From: Galeopsis tetrahit
Taxonomy: Eukaryota; Streptophyta; Magnoliopsida; Lamiales; Lamiaceae
Direction: 5' to 3'
DNA: 64,000 nucleotides
Assembly: GCA_963675135.1 (NCBI GenBank)
Contig: OY776129.1
Location: 76,663,348-76,727,347, forward strand
The notes beneath the pieces are model-generated. The model made no database searches. It saw only the letters and a program-made list of their open reading frames with translations, and was not told where the DNA came from. Of this stretch, positions 1 through 11,745 are shown piece by piece (the stretch's first letter is position 1; each line of letters opens with the position of its first letter). A program made the position numbers and the translations under genes.

Positions 1-126
1 GGTCTTTCTTTACAAAATCAAACATAATATATATGTACTTTAATACTGGACTTACAAAGACAGCAGCCAAACTTTTTCTTACAACCAGCTAAGAAACTTC
101 ATCAACCTCAACAGCACAAAGGCAAG

Positions 127-642
127 ATGAAACTTGCATTTCTTTTCGTCGTTTATTTCACCATTAACACCCTCTTTTACTTCTTCCTGAAAATATATTC
201 TCTGAATCATCATTACAATTTTAAACACATCTTCATTTTCATCGCCTGTTGCGCGTTTTATCTACATCTGCACACGCTGAAAAAAGACGAGATTTTTTCA
301 ACCTTGGTAAAACAAGAAGTATCATCAGTCTCAGCTCTTCCATTTCTTGATTGGTACGTATATCTCAGTCCTATGACAGTATTGTCACTTGATGATCGTG
401 AGACCAACAGTAGGGACGATGAATTCATACGTCGTTATGATCATGAAGGACATGCAGTTGCAGGTTTGTGTTACTATGATAATGAATGTGGTTATGAAGG
501 TGATATTGAAGATAATGGAGACTACGAAGAAGACGACGATTTCAACAAATTAATCGAAGAATTTATAGCTGTGAAGAAAAGGGAATGGAGGGAAGAGATG
601 ATCAGAGAGAGTTTGCTCTGCATAAAAGCAGCCAATTTATGA
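127..642 (+). CDS. Small membrane-anchored protein with DUF761-like C-terminus
   Basis: A single-exon frame of 171 residues. The N-terminal half is hydrophobic, with two likely membrane segments at about residues 3-25 and 34-50. A very acidic linker follows (Asp/Glu-rich, about residues 90-140). The C-terminal tail has the pattern DDDFNKLIEEFIAVKKREW, which resembles the DUF761 (cotton-fibre protein) C-terminal motif, in which an acidic run precedes FN...EEFI and a basic stretch. DUF761 proteins often carry an N-terminal membrane segment of the DUF4408 type, which fits. Function is unknown in the family. The start is the first in-frame ATG after a short, gene-like A-rich leader, and the stop is followed by a T-rich 3' region. 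A 75-bp piece of this gene (352-426) recurs at 1253-1327. The DUF761 assignment is by motif only. Confidence 0.6.
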   Translation: MKLAFLFVVYFTINTLFYFFLKIYSLNHHYNFKHIFIFIACCAFYLHLHTLKKDEIFSTLVKQEVSSVSALPFLDWYVYLSPMTVLSLDDRETNSRDDEFIRRYDHEGHAVAGLCYYDNECGYEGDIEDNGDYEEDDDFNKLIEEFIAVKKREWREEMIRESLLCIKAANL

Positions 643-844
643 TTTTTTTCCCCCTCTTTTTGTTCATATTTTGATGTCTCTGTTTATGTAAATCCACCAT
701 GATCCTCTTACGTTTAAAGAAAGATTAGAATAGGTGTTAGTTTATGATATGTTATAGCTTATTTATATTTGGCTTCACTTGTTCTTTATGGGATTTTGTT
801 AGTATCACTTAATATTAATCTTTGGTTCTCCTAGTGTAACGAAA

Positions 845-1252
845 TTTGACCTTTATAAATTGAAATAAATTTATAATATATTTTAATTTAATAATTAAAA
901 TAATAATCTTTAACCATATGATCTCTTAGTCAGTCAGCGGTGAGTGATTGATCTCTTAGTCAGTCAAGCGGTGATTGCTGTGGTTTGATCTCTAGTCAAG
1001 ATTAAAAAAATGAGAGGATAAATTTAAAAGTAAGTCTGTACAATGCCGTGTGTATGGTTTGATCTCTTTAGTCAGCCATCTCTTTAGTCAAGCGAGTAAT
1101 TGCTGATCTCTTGTTAGTCAAACGGTGATAATAGTAAAATGATCTTCATTTAAAAAAATGAGAGGATAAATTTAAAAGTAAGTCTGTACTGATCTCTTGT
1201 TAGTCAAGCTGTGTCTGTACAAGAATGCAGTGTGTATTGACTTAGTCAATCA
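845..1252 (+). repeat. Dispersed repeat copy 1 (TAGTCAAGCGG family, partial)
   Basis: This stretch has the AT-rich lead TTTATAATATATTTTAAT followed by several TCTTAGTCA(AG)CGGTGAT units, two copies of a block GAGAGGATAAATTTAAAAGT, and an end at TATTGACTTAGTCAATCATGG. The same modules occur at 4440-5990, 12460-14060, 24340-24600, 25425-26035 plus 35336-36330, 36560-37165, and inverted at 39290-39620, 53130-55470 and 57720-59390. No coding capacity is visible. The superfamily is unresolved; a Helitron-like element is suggested by CTAG/CTAA-bearing boundaries in other copies. Confidence 0.6.
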
Positions 1253-1327
1253 TGGTACGTATTATTAGGAATATTGACAGTATTGTCCCTTGATGATCGT
1301 GAGACGAACAGTAGGGACGATGAATTC
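1253..1327 (+). repeat. Duplicated fragment of the 127-642 gene
   Basis: The last 53 bp (1275-1327) match 374-426 of the DUF761-like gene with two mismatches, and the shared TGGTACGTA lies exactly 22 bp before the match in both places. The fragment abuts the end of dispersed-repeat copy 1. It has no reading frame of its own. Positions 1328-1774 downstream hold nothing I recognise. Confidence 0.75.
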
Positions 1328-1774
1328 CATTTTTTGATTATTGTTGCTAAAAGAGGTTGAAATCTTGAAAGTCAAGCATATATATGAAACAAAGTACTGA
1401 CGGCTTGAAGAAGAAATTTTAAAAAGTTGATTATCTAAGTCGTTGATAGTTATTAATTTGAATATTTGATTAAGGATATATGTCACCTGATTTGATGGTC
1501 AACCAACCACTAACCATACAAAACTTAAATGAAGAAATAGTCAAATAAAAAATAAAAAAATGAAAGAATGAGTTTGGTGTGGAAGAGAACTTAAAAGCAC
1601 TATTTAAGTTAAAAAGATGTTAAACGGGCTAATCCTAAGTGCTAACCTACTGAACTAACCCAAGAGGGTTACAAGTTAAAAGGGTTGCATGCTAAACTAT
1701 TCACTATAATTGTCGTAGTTAAAATGGAACCTCTGAAATCTTATCAATTCATTTTTATTTTATTTTTAAATATA

Positions 1775-2011
1775 CTTGCTCTGTCCGCCTATAAGTTTTT
1801 CATTTTACCATTTTAGTCCGTCCGTCTATAAGCTTCTCATACCCTCTATATTTGTAAGTACTTTTTCTTATCTTTCACTTTATATTTTACTTTTTCTCTC
1901 TATCTCTCTCTTTCTTCCAATCACATCACTTGTACTATATGTATTATTTAATCACTTTTCTTAATCTCTGTGCCAAAAAGTAGTGGGAAACTTTTAGGCG
2001 GACGGAGGGAG
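1775..2011. mobile_element. Stowaway-like MITE
   Basis: A 237-bp non-coding element bounded by TA on both sides. The right end reads GGCGGACGGAGGGAG, the complement of the classic Stowaway terminus CTCCCTCCGTCC. The left end reads CTTGCTCTGTCCGCCTATAA, so both ends share the CTGTCCGCCTA(T/A)AAGTTT inner inverted repeat. Confidence 0.8.
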
Positions 2012-2019
2012 TAAATCTT

Positions 2020-2842
2020 ATCAATTTTTTAATATACATTGACAGATCATTGACATGTGTCAATTCATATATATTTTTTTTAAATATAAATTTTATCAAT
2101 TCTTTGATATATACATTGACAGATCCACCTGATGTCAAGCCCTACATTTGTTAGGATCAAATTTCATCAATACAATGATTTCAAATTTAATTGAAGAATA
2201 ATGAGTTTTATTAACTCATTGTGGTACATTAATACACATATCAATATTCCAAACATTATTTATGAAATAATTGTCAGATTTACCCCCAAACCAACTCAAA
2301 ATAAAAAATACGGAGTAAAAACTTACGGATGGTTGGTGGGGTTTGAAAATTGTTTATTTGGTTATCAACATTTTGTAAAGGTTTGATTGAGAAAACAATA
2401 GACTGATTTAAAAAAAAAGTTGATTTGCCTACTCTATGAATTATGTGAGAGAGAGGCTGACGTATAGAAACTAGCGTCATATACCAAATTAGTACCATTT
2501 TTGTTCAAATTAAGTAACATGACTAGTAGTCAAAACCTTTTTTTTTATATTCATATGATGGACTAGACATGCGCAAACGGTTCGAACGGTTCATACGATA
2601 AACAAGTTTCGTTGAAGTTGGCTCCATAGTTAAACCTACCAATCAACCGAATCATAAACAAACCGAATTGAAGAAGCAATCAAATTTGGCGTAAATCACA
2701 ACAAAATTATTCTTCTTCATATATTACATACATATATAAAGAGACTATAAAGATACTAATAAAACTACAACCTGTTCATTCATTCTAAACAGCTGAATAA
2801 ATGAGATTCCTATAAAACGTTGTAAAAGAAAAAAAAGTAGTG
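2020..2842 (-). repeat. 3' flank of DMR6-like copy 1, duplicated at 18290-19160
   Basis: Blocks such as CCAAACATTATTTATGAAAT and TTGGTTATCAACATTTTG occur in the same order downstream of copy 2, so the duplicated segment extends well past the gene. No separate gene is seen; the gene-proximal part would be 3' untranslated region and flank of copy 1. Confidence 0.75.
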
Positions 2843-3926
2843 CTAATTTTTGAATAGCTCCAAACAATGCCCCTGATCGAGATTCCGGCTCCAGAATTTA
2901 TTGTAATACTCAGTGTATGAGTAGTCCCTATAAAGGGCTCCGTCGTCTCCTCTTGTTAGTTCCTTTGGCGCACTAATAATTGCAGCGTCGCAAGGGCAGA
3001 GGAACGAAGCTATTGACAGCCTCGCCTTATCTGCATTTACAACAGCTCGATGCCAAATGCTTTTGTACATGCCATTACTGAATGCCTGCACAAATAATCA
3101 CAAATATTCTTCACTTTCTGTTACTAAACAACAATTCTTTTGCAATCCATATGTCAAGTCCGGTTGAGGGCAAGCAGGATAATAATTAACGCCCATATGT
3201 TGGCCTTGCTCGCGGCCTAATACGTTATTTAGCTCGTCTTTATGTAATCCTAGGCTCTCCGATATGGCTTCCTGCAATCTGAATCCCAGTTGTCGAACTT
3301 CCATGCAGTAACTGCTTACAACATCCCTACAAATTAAAGAAAACAAACGGTTTACAGTGGGGGAAAACATAGTGGAATTAATCTGGTGGAATAGGAGATG
3401 AATTACTTGAAAGAAGAGGGATTAGAAGGCCACTCAGGCACATATTTGTCCAAGGGATAACAATGAAGCCTTAAATAGTCCCTCCAATTGTGAACCGTCT
3501 CCTTCTTCACGTTGAAACTCGTTGATAGTCGCATAGTTTTCGTAGGGTCGTCCGAGTATAATTTCATCTTCTCTTCCACAGGTAAATTAAAGAATTCATG
3601 AGCCACCCTCTGGATTTTATCCACTTTTTCTTTTGGTACCCCATGATTTATCACCTGCACATTCATAACACATATTAAGACCCCAAAGTAATATAAACAC
3701 ATATAAATGGTGCCTTTAGATCAAGATTAACCTGGAAGAACCCGTAGTCTCGACAAGCGTCACATATCAGCTTTACTACTAAGCTTTGATCTTGGCAGGC
3801 CAAGTCAATGACGGGAACATCATTGCACTCCTGGACTTCAGACAGTCTTGGCCTATCGGACTCTGGACGGATATAACTACTCGGGAGGCTTGAGAACTCG
3901 ACTCCACTAATCACCTTTGTTTCCAT
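2843..3926 (-). pseudogene. DMR6-like 2-oxoglutarate/Fe(II) dioxygenase, copy 1 (deleted)
   Basis: Homologue of copy 2 at 19164-20471 with the same exon plan. Exon 1 is 3732-3926, exon 2 is 3407-3654, the remains of exon 3 are about 3142-3326, and exon 4 is 2843-3085. Exons 1, 2 and 4 are open and keep the DMR6-type N-terminus, the WRDYLRLHCYP region, the distal metal His and the R-x-S motif. The second half of exon 3 and part of intron 3 are missing. After ...DLTYGL the sequence jumps straight into intron sequence and stops, so the HTD part of the iron-binding triad and most of the jelly-roll core are gone. Relative to copy 2, 210 bp are lost between two GCAA tetranucleotides, one of which remains at 3142-3145. 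No active enzyme is possible from this copy. Confidence 0.88.
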
Positions 3927-4439
3927 GCTAGGAAAGGCACTCTACTGAACGTATATGACTAATTAGCTTTTTTACTTCCAATTGTAAACTCAAGAATGAG
4001 ATGTACCTAAAAAGGTTATATACAGAAGGTTCGTCTCACCTCATATATATAGCAAATCCCACAAGTGCCTAAAAAGGCAGGATGAGATGATAAGTATTTA
4101 TGAATTGTCGACACATGCATAGCGCCATGACTAGGTTTTTGGATAAGCAGCAACCCATATGACATCTCTTTTACACAAACACATGATATGCATAATACAA
4201 AACTCCCATTGTCACACATATCGTCCATCCATCATACACCTTTACCAAACGACGTAGTATGTAACTTTACAAAGAAGATTAGCATGATTTCTGCGCAAGA
4301 ATGACACGCATAAATCTAGTAGTATCCGAGTATAATTCCCATTCATCTAATTATGATTACAAATACTTAGCATTTAACATTAATCTCTCGCATTTCCATC
4401 CATAATTTCAAATAAGTTTCCTCAAGCCTTATTCCCAGC

Positions 4440-5656
4440 TTCCCTAAAATTTTAGCGGAGATTAATTAAAAGTGGGTATGTACAATAGTAAAATGAGATG
4501 TATTGACTTTGTCTACCGTGATTTTGATTATTATTTGTTTTATATATAAAGAAATTAGTGTAAGGCGCGTTTAGTTACCTAAATTTATAATATATTTTAA
4601 TATTAATTTAACAATTAAAATAATAATTTTAACCATATAAATTATTTAGAGATTGCTGGCGTTGATCTATGATGGTGGTAGAACGGTGATCTTATCTCTT
4701 AGTCAGTCAAGCTAGAACGATGATCTTATCTCTTCTCTTAGTCAAGCGGTGTGGTAGTAGCTCTTAGTCAGTAGCGGTGATCTTATCTCTCAGTCGCTCT
4801 TAGTCAGTAGCGGTGATCTTATCTCTCAGTCAATAGTCAGTAGCGGTGATCTTATCTCTCAGTCAGTCAAGCTGATTGACGGTGGTGATTTGTGATAAGA
4901 CTGATGATCTCTTAAGCGGTAGTCTCGGTCGGCTTTGGCTTTGTGATACAAAGATACAATTGGTCAGTCAAGCTGATTGACGGTGGTGATTTGTGATAAG
5001 ATTGTTGATACAAAGATACAAACGGTGATTGCAGATCTTTTAAGTAGTGTCTGGGCGGTGATTATAATAATAAAATAATCTTCATTTAAAAAAATAAGGG
5101 AATAAACTTAAAAAAAATAAGTCTGTATAAGGATGCATTGTGTATTGACTTAGTCTAAAATAATCTTCATTTAAAAAAAAAGGGGATAAACTTAAAAGTA
5201 AGTAAGTTTGTACAAGGATGCATTGTGTATTGACTTAATCAAGCAGTGACATGTGATATATTTCCACAAAATTGACTTAGTCGTGACATGTGACTAGAGC
5301 TGTTACACGAACCGTTCCACAAAATTGACTTAGTCAAGCAATGACATGAACCGAGCCGCTCGTGAGCTCGGCTCGAGTTCGGTTTGGCTCGTTCGTTAAA
5401 TGAGTCGAGCTCGAGCTCGTTAGATACTCGATTTACTAACGAGTCGGCTCGAGCTCGACTTGTTAGACTCAATATCTAATTATTTTCTTTTAATTCCATT
5501 AGGCGGCTCGTTAGCTAGTCAATGTTATCGAGACGAGTCGAGCCGAACTCTAATTTCAAATACTCGGCTCGACTAGAATAACAGTCCTACATGTGACATA
5601 TTTCAACAAAAATGTGTATGTACGAAAAATATTATAGCAAAACGAAACGAACAAAT

Positions 5657-5695
<39 letters not shown>

Positions 5696-5990
5696 CAATT
5701 GAAATGAGAAAAGAAGAAATAAACTATGACAATGAAATGAATGAAATGAAAATCAATGCAAATGACTTTTATATAGGAGTAAAAATAAGGATGTATAGTT
5801 AAGATTTGAGAAAAGAGATATTGTGATATACCTATATTATATAAATTATATAAAGATTAAGTGGAGAATTCTAGAATAATAAAGGTCCTGGAAAACTGTA
5901 GAGAGCAGGAAGTATAATTTATTTGATGAGTTATTTCTCGTAACATTTGATGAAATAATTTTTAAAATTGTTGATAGAATTTGCATTTCT
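4440..5990 (+). repeat. Dispersed repeat copy 2 upstream of DMR6-like copy 1
   Basis: A long copy of the dispersed repeat. The order is TTTTAGCGGAGATTAATTAA, a boundary-like TTAGTGTAAGGCGCG near 4555-4575, and an AT-rich block. Next comes a variable minisatellite of about 28-30 bp units (TCTTAGTCAGTAGCGGTGATC, 4680-4880), then GAGCTCG-rich palindromic DNA at 5340-5580, (TA)n at 5660-5692 and a conserved tail to about 5990. No gene is present. The parts beyond 4440 also occur at 12460-14060 and inverted at 57720-59390. Confidence 0.7.
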
Positions 5991-6578
5991 TTGAACCGTT
6001 TGTTGATATTTTTAGCCCTTTCCTATTTATTTATTCATTAATTATTTCTATTTTATAATTTGTTTTTATATTTAAATATTATAATTTTAGAAAATAAATT
6101 AATGTCAGATTAACGTTAAATTAATGAGTCTTACAGCAACGGCTTGCTTGCAATTAAAAAAAAAATGTTATTATTCATTATTGTGTGTATAGGCAATTCG
6201 GCATACAACAAACAACCAACAAAATAAATTAATATATATATATATATATATTTATATATTTATTCTACTCATATTCATTCATTATTTATAATTTAAATAT
6301 TATAATTAATATTTAATATTTAAAAAATAAATTAATGTTAATATATTTTTTAATAAAATATTATTAAAAATTTATTTAAAATAAAATAATGAGTAACACA
6401 TAAAAAATACAATAATTGAAAACATAAATTAAAATAACAACTAAATACTTCATAAATTAAAAAAAAATAAAAAATTAGACCACATTAAAAGTCCACTCTT
6501 GAGTTACACTCTTTAAATTGTTGGCAAAAACTTATATGCAATATTGCATACATGCAATATTGATCAATTAAGATAAAT
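5991..6578. other. AT-rich spacer, no gene
   Basis: Very AT-rich DNA with (TA)n tracts (about 6233-6252) and poly-A runs. I see no reading frame, RNA gene or recognisable element end. Confidence 0.6.
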
Positions 6579-6581
6579 TAA

Positions 6582-7383
6582 GGAGTGTGTATTCAATTGA
6601 GATTCTATTGGATTTTTTTGGACTTTAAAAAGTACGTGGATTTATGAAATTCATAGAGTCCATACAGAGTTTCACTGACTTTTTTTATTGATTTATATGG
6701 ATTTTCATAAACTTGACAGGATTGTGAAATATTTTTTTTATTGATTTACATAAATTTTTAAAAACTCCTATATTGATGCAAAGAGTTAAAGAGTTAATTT
6801 TTTTTTAAAATTGATATTATATATATTATATAAAATATTTTACCAATAAAAAAAAATATATATATATATATATAATATACATAATTTATTTTACCAATAA
6901 TATATATATAAAATGTATTTTACCAATAAAATATATATATATATATATATAATTTATATATTAATTCGGGGCGGGGCGGATACCCGCGGGTCGGGCATAA
7001 GACTCAAACCCGCCTCATACTCAATACGGGGTGAATCTGACCTAACCCAAAGCTCGCGGGTGGGGTGGGTACCCGCGGGGTCAATATTGTCATTCCTACT
7101 TCTGATCTTTTAGTCTTCAGATTTCTCTAAGAGAATCCGTTGAAATCTCTTGTTTTTAGAAGAGATTTTGGATAGTGCAATTTATTTATATTTTTGGAGG
7201 AGAATCCAACAAAATTCATAGAGTATTAAAATCACTTTTGAATACGTAAATATTTTTAAAGACTTTTTAAAATCCGTATTGAATACCTCAAAATTTTTAA
7301 ATACTTTTTAAAATCCGAATTGAATACCCCATACTTTGAAAATCCAAAAAAATCCTACAGAATCCACAACCAATACATCCCCC
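6582..7383. mobile_element. PIF/Harbinger-like MITE with TAA target duplication
   Basis: The termini are imperfect inverted repeats. The left end is GGAGTGTGTATTCAATTGAG followed by ATTCTATTGGATTTTTTTGG. The right end read on the other strand is GGGGGATGTATTGGTTGTGG followed by ATTCTGTAGGATTTTTTTGG. TAA lies on both sides (6579-6581 and 7384-7386). The 802-bp interior is non-coding. It includes (TA)n and, at 6955-7090, a GC-rich block with GGGTACCCGCGGG-like palindromes that looks like a second, nested repeat. Confidence 0.65.
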
Positions 7384-7561
7384 TAAGTCAAAATTCGTGG
7401 GTCAAACGTAGGTCAACACGGATATTGACCAATTAAGTTTAATTAAGTCAAAATTCGTGGGTCAAACATAGGTCAACACGGATATTGACCAATTAAGTTA
7501 AATTAAGTCAAAATTCGTGGGTCAAGCGTAGGTCAACACAGGTCAAAGCGGGTCAACCTTA
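7384..7561. repeat. Tandem repeat, 60 bp x 3
   Basis: Three consecutive units start at 7384, 7444 and 7504, each opening TAAGTCAAAATTCGTGGGTC. The first two units are almost identical and the third diverges in its second half. Non-coding. The following 7562-8539 is AT-rich and shows only a (TA)n tract and short chance frames. Confidence 0.85.
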
Positions 7562-8539
7562 ATTAAAATATTTATTTTCGCTCTCAAATATTATCTTACT
7601 ATATGATCAAAATTATGTTGGGGAAATTATTGTTAAGGTCATTTCACTAAGAGATTTATCTAATAGGGCATAGGTTTTTTTTTTTTTAAATCTATTAGAG
7701 TCAAAATGGCACTTAATAAGACATTGTTGCCCTTTACCCATTTAAATAATTCCTAAAATTAAGCAATTCGAATTAATTGTTAATTATCCAAACAAATAAA
7801 GTTAAAAATTCTGAATTTTATGATTAAAAAATAAGCGTGTCATAGAGTATACAATTCCCCATATGTTGAATATGCATATATATATATATATATATGAAAT
7901 AGATTATGAATTTTAATATGAACAGTGAAATGAATTTTGGTACGTAGAAATGGGTTATGAAGACATATGTTCATTTCAATATGAAGTTTAAAACGGCATA
8001 CGGGACTGAATTTTTTGGTATGCATAAAATAACATGAACCAATGTGCACAGAGTGACATGCATATCAATATGCAAAATAGATGTGCACATTTGTAAATGA
8101 CATATTCAAAAAGCAGTTTGTTGTGATGTAGGGATTTCATACTTAATTCAGTTAATATCACTGAAAAGAATTGTTCAGAATAATAAGACGAAGACATAAA
8201 ATGATAATGCCTACATCGGTATCCATATTTCATATGGAAAGTTCATTTTGATATGAAGTTGTAAGAGTAGTATATGCACCTTTCAGATGCACTGCGAATA
8301 GCAATTGAATAATAAGTCTATCGAAATTCAAGCTGGAAAAGCTGATTGTAAACCAAACAACATGTGAATAAAAATAAAGGTCGTTTCAATTTTGATGAAT
8401 TTCCAGCAAGTACATACTACAAAAAGAAATACAGTTTAGTATGTAACCTGAAAATGTAACAGACATCCAATTCTGGAAAATTCTCTGTATCTATAGTTTC
8501 TTGCTACTAACTTTCAATTACAGATTTCAAAAAATTTGT

Positions 8540-8932
8540 TCAACTATATTCATCTTCTTTGTCTATGGACTCCACGCTCTGATTATCCAATGCAGCTAAT
8601 AGATTCTCGAGAACAAATAAATGTTTCAATTTCTCTGCAAAATGAAAAATATTCTGTCAATTTAAAATTCCAATAAACCAGAGTGATGATTTGCACTTGC
8701 ATATATAAATTAAGCTGCACAAATCAAGACATATATCCAGAATAACAATGCATCAGATGATAATTGGCATCAATAAACACACAATGTGATACGCAGGAGA
8801 AATCAAATTGTGGCCATGTGCTGTTACCTATGTCGTTGAATAGCTTTCCAAGTCCTAATGATTTCAAATTGTGGCCATGTGCTGTTACAAGAGTGCGTCC
8901 AGTTGCACGGATAAGAATTGCACTGATAAAAT
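8540..8932 (-). pseudogene. 3' fragment of an unrecognised gene (two exons)
   Basis: Two exons with proper splice signals read as one frame on the minus strand. The upstream exon is 8828-8932 (acceptor TTGCAG, donor GTAAC) and the last exon is 8540-8634 (acceptor TTTTGCAG, stop TGA at 8540-8542). The peptide contains FISAILIRATGRTLV, then a Gly/Leu/Lys stretch, and ends in an acidic tail DKEDEYS. The reading phase is kept across the junction (1+2 nt), which argues for a once-real gene. I find no further exons upstream: 8933-9480 looks intronic and then gives way to repeats. I do not recognise the family. The first nucleotides of the intron repeat exon sequence (25 bp, 61 bp apart), so the donor lies inside a partial tandem duplication. 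Confidence 0.5.
8803..8888. repeat. Partial tandem duplication at a splice donor (61-bp period)
   Basis: The 25-bp sequence starting TCAAATTGTGGCCATGTG is present at 8803-8827 and 8864-8888. On the minus strand the second copy begins with the GT of the donor that follows the exon ending at 8828. Confidence 0.85.
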
Positions 8933-9480
8933 CTGCAACCACAGAAATCAGACTATATCCAAAAGTGTGTTGACATTCTATACAGCTAAATGATGTTTAA
9001 ATAACAGATTACCAAATAAAGGAAATGGAAGATAAAAGCAGCAAACATATTCCTGGATGGCCTTCAAACAAACAAAAAAAAAGGTGCAACATTCCCAAAA
9101 ACTTATCGTAACTGGTGTGGCATAGGAATATCTATAGATAACCAATAAGTTGTTAACTTTGCCAGCTATTAAAAGAGATAAATTTTTCTCAGGATTATGC
9201 AGTAGATTGGACAGCAATGCAAACTAATATGCCAATCCAATGGCTAAATTTACCAACTATTTAAATATGAAACAATTCTTGAGTTGTCAGCAGTTTTTAT
9301 GGTAGTTTCTCCAACAAACAAGAATACACATCAAAACCCTTAGTGTACCACTGTCCACTAATGTGCAATCAATTTAACTTGCAACATGGGTGATGAGCAC
9401 CACAAAAACAGAGATATTAGGCATTACCTACATAACAGATTCCCTATAATTTGGGAATTAATTGATAACAATTAATTATA

Positions 9481-11745
9481 ATTTTAAATTTCGAATTACA
9501 TTTCAAATATATAAATTAAAGGAGTATATGAATAGTAAGGGTAAATACGGTTTTTTGACACTAAATTGACCTTATTAGGAAATTTTAAAAGTTGTATGTG
9601 TTTAGTTGTTTAATAGGCTATAGAAATGACCTTATTAGTTAATAATCTCAATTATGTTACTATAAGACCTAAATTTTGCCACTACAAGACCAAATGTGTA
9701 TTACTACAAATCTAAAAATATTTTGGACACTTATTTTTTTTGAGCAAAATTACTAAAATAATTCTGATTTATTCGGCCACTACATGATTAAAACAATGTT
9801 ACTGCAAAACCAAAATTTTATCACTACAAGGTCAAAAGTGTATTACTATATGTCTAAAAATATTCTGGACACTTAATTTTTGGGATGAATTTATCAGAAT
9901 TTTTGACATGTAGTATTAAATTTTTGGCCTTGTAGTGGTAATTTTTTAACCTTGTAGTAACAATATTTTGGTCATGTAGTAAACCACTTGTTTGCGACCC
10001 GCGAATTTTCTGGATAACCCGGATCCGGGCTTATGACCCGCAAATTTTTTAAAATTATCTTAATTTGACTTTTGGACTTAGAGTTTTGACTTTGTCTAAT
10101 TTAAATGAAATGCATCTACCCTTAATTACTATTTCTGAATTTTCCTCTCTCCTACGTGGCTTCAAGCTTTTCTTTCTTTCTAACTTTCTAATTTTCTTAA
10201 AATTTACATTTATTTTTCTTTTACAGTTTTCTTCAGTTTTTTTCTCTCCCCTTTTCTCAGTCTTTTCTCAGTTTTTTTAATTTTACAGTTTTCTTAATTA
10301 TTTTGTTTTACCATTTTCTTCAATTAATCTAATTTTTCTTATTTTCTTAAAACTTACCATTATTTTCTTTTTCAATTTTTCTTTCTCTCTCATCTTTCCC
10401 CCTTTTTTTTCCATTTTCTCAAAATTTTTTTTACATTTTTCTTTAAATAAAATTCGCTCTCTTCCTTTTTCTCTTATCTCAATTATTTTATTTTACAGTT
10501 TATTTTACAAATTTTACTTCTTTCTCATTTTTTTCTCTCATTTTTTTATTTTAATTTGAATTGAATTGGATTAGGATTAAAAACAAGTTGATCTTTTCTC
10601 TTCTCTCTTCTCTCTTTCCTTTTTTTCGATTTTCTCAATTATTTTCTCTTACAGTTTTTTTTAACAAATTTTATTCCTTTCTCATTTTCAAAAAACAGTC
10701 AATCTTTTCTCTTTCTTTTTTTCCTTACTTTCTATGCGGTTCTTTTTTCCTTACTTTCTTCATTTTTGCCTTCCTTCTTTCTACCCATGTTGTTTTGCTT
10801 TAACATTTCATTTCTTCTATTTCTATTGTGGTAAGTGTTTGAGAAATTTTTATATGGGTTAGCATTCTAAAGTCTCCATTTATTTTGGTTCTTTATTTTC
10901 ATGATTAGTTCTTTGAATTTTTTCACATTTAACCGCAGAATATAATTTTTTTTCATCAGGTAAGGGGAGATATGTGTGAAGATATATAATATATACGTGA
11001 GTACATGTTTTAGTAGTTCCCTATCCCTTTGTTCTATTCCACATTGGAACTTAAAAGAGAGTCAACTTTCAAGGCATGAACTAATATATAAAAAAAAATG
11101 CAATATTTGTATTTACTGTATTTACTAATTGAAACAGATTGCCTTTTGTTGTACCTGTGGAGAAGTTAATCACAAGCGACAATGGATGTGCAACATTCAA
11201 CCTTCACATGATTCACTGGTTTGAGCCTCTCAAGGCGTATGCATTTCTATGGTTATGGTCCGTGAAAAATCTCCCTCTTTTCAATTTCTTTTTTATCAGT
11301 TCTTTTTTCTTTTTACATTTTTCTTCCTCTTCGTTCTCTGTTATTCTTCTCAAAACTTTGTGATTAGTTTAGCTTACGTTTTAATTGTTTTTTTAGATGT
11401 TGGATTCCTTGATTGCATCTTCTCATCGAGTTTTTTTTAAAGAAAATATTAAGGTAATTTTATGTTTTTGTATTCTTTAATTTTTTTATAATTTTTTTAG
11501 ACCATGTAATTGTTTTTTCCTCAATCATTCTTAATAGACATGACGTCAAATTGCAAAAAAGAAGAGGATGTGAATAAGAGTTCAATGAAGAGAGTTTAAG
11601 GAAGATGTGAAATTTTTAAGTTTTTGTGTTCTCTAATTTTATTAGATAATTTAATTTTTTGGGTTCTCTAATTTTTTTTTAGACGTGTAATTTTTTGTAA
11701 TCTTTGAATTATATATACTTTTCTTAAAAAGAAAATTACTTATTT
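9481..11745. other. Repeat-like and pyrimidine-rich region, no gene
   Basis: At 9540-9970 there are repeated, partly inverted phrases of the type CACTACAAGGTCAAAAGTGT, which suggests a degraded mobile element. From 10120 to 10790 the plus strand is dominated by TTTTCT/CTCTC tracts, which give long hydrophobic chance frames. At 11140-11265 a less biased stretch resembles an exon fragment, but I cannot assign it. No complete gene is supported. Confidence 0.5.

Noticed and set aside
4680..4880. CRISPR-like regularly spaced repeats (TCTTAGTCAGTAGCGGTGATC)
   Set aside because: Spacing and unit length vary, there are no unique spacers, and the DNA is clearly plant nuclear. It is a minisatellite within a dispersed repeat.
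6955..7090. GC-rich frame as a small gene
   Set aside because: It lies inside a TAA-flanked MITE and is built of GGGTACCCGCGGG palindromes; no domain or splice evidence.
10065..11440. Hydrophobic Phe/Leu/Ser-rich frames as membrane proteins
   Set aside because: They come from long TTTTCT/CTCTC tracts, with open frames in several phases and no start context or conserved motif.
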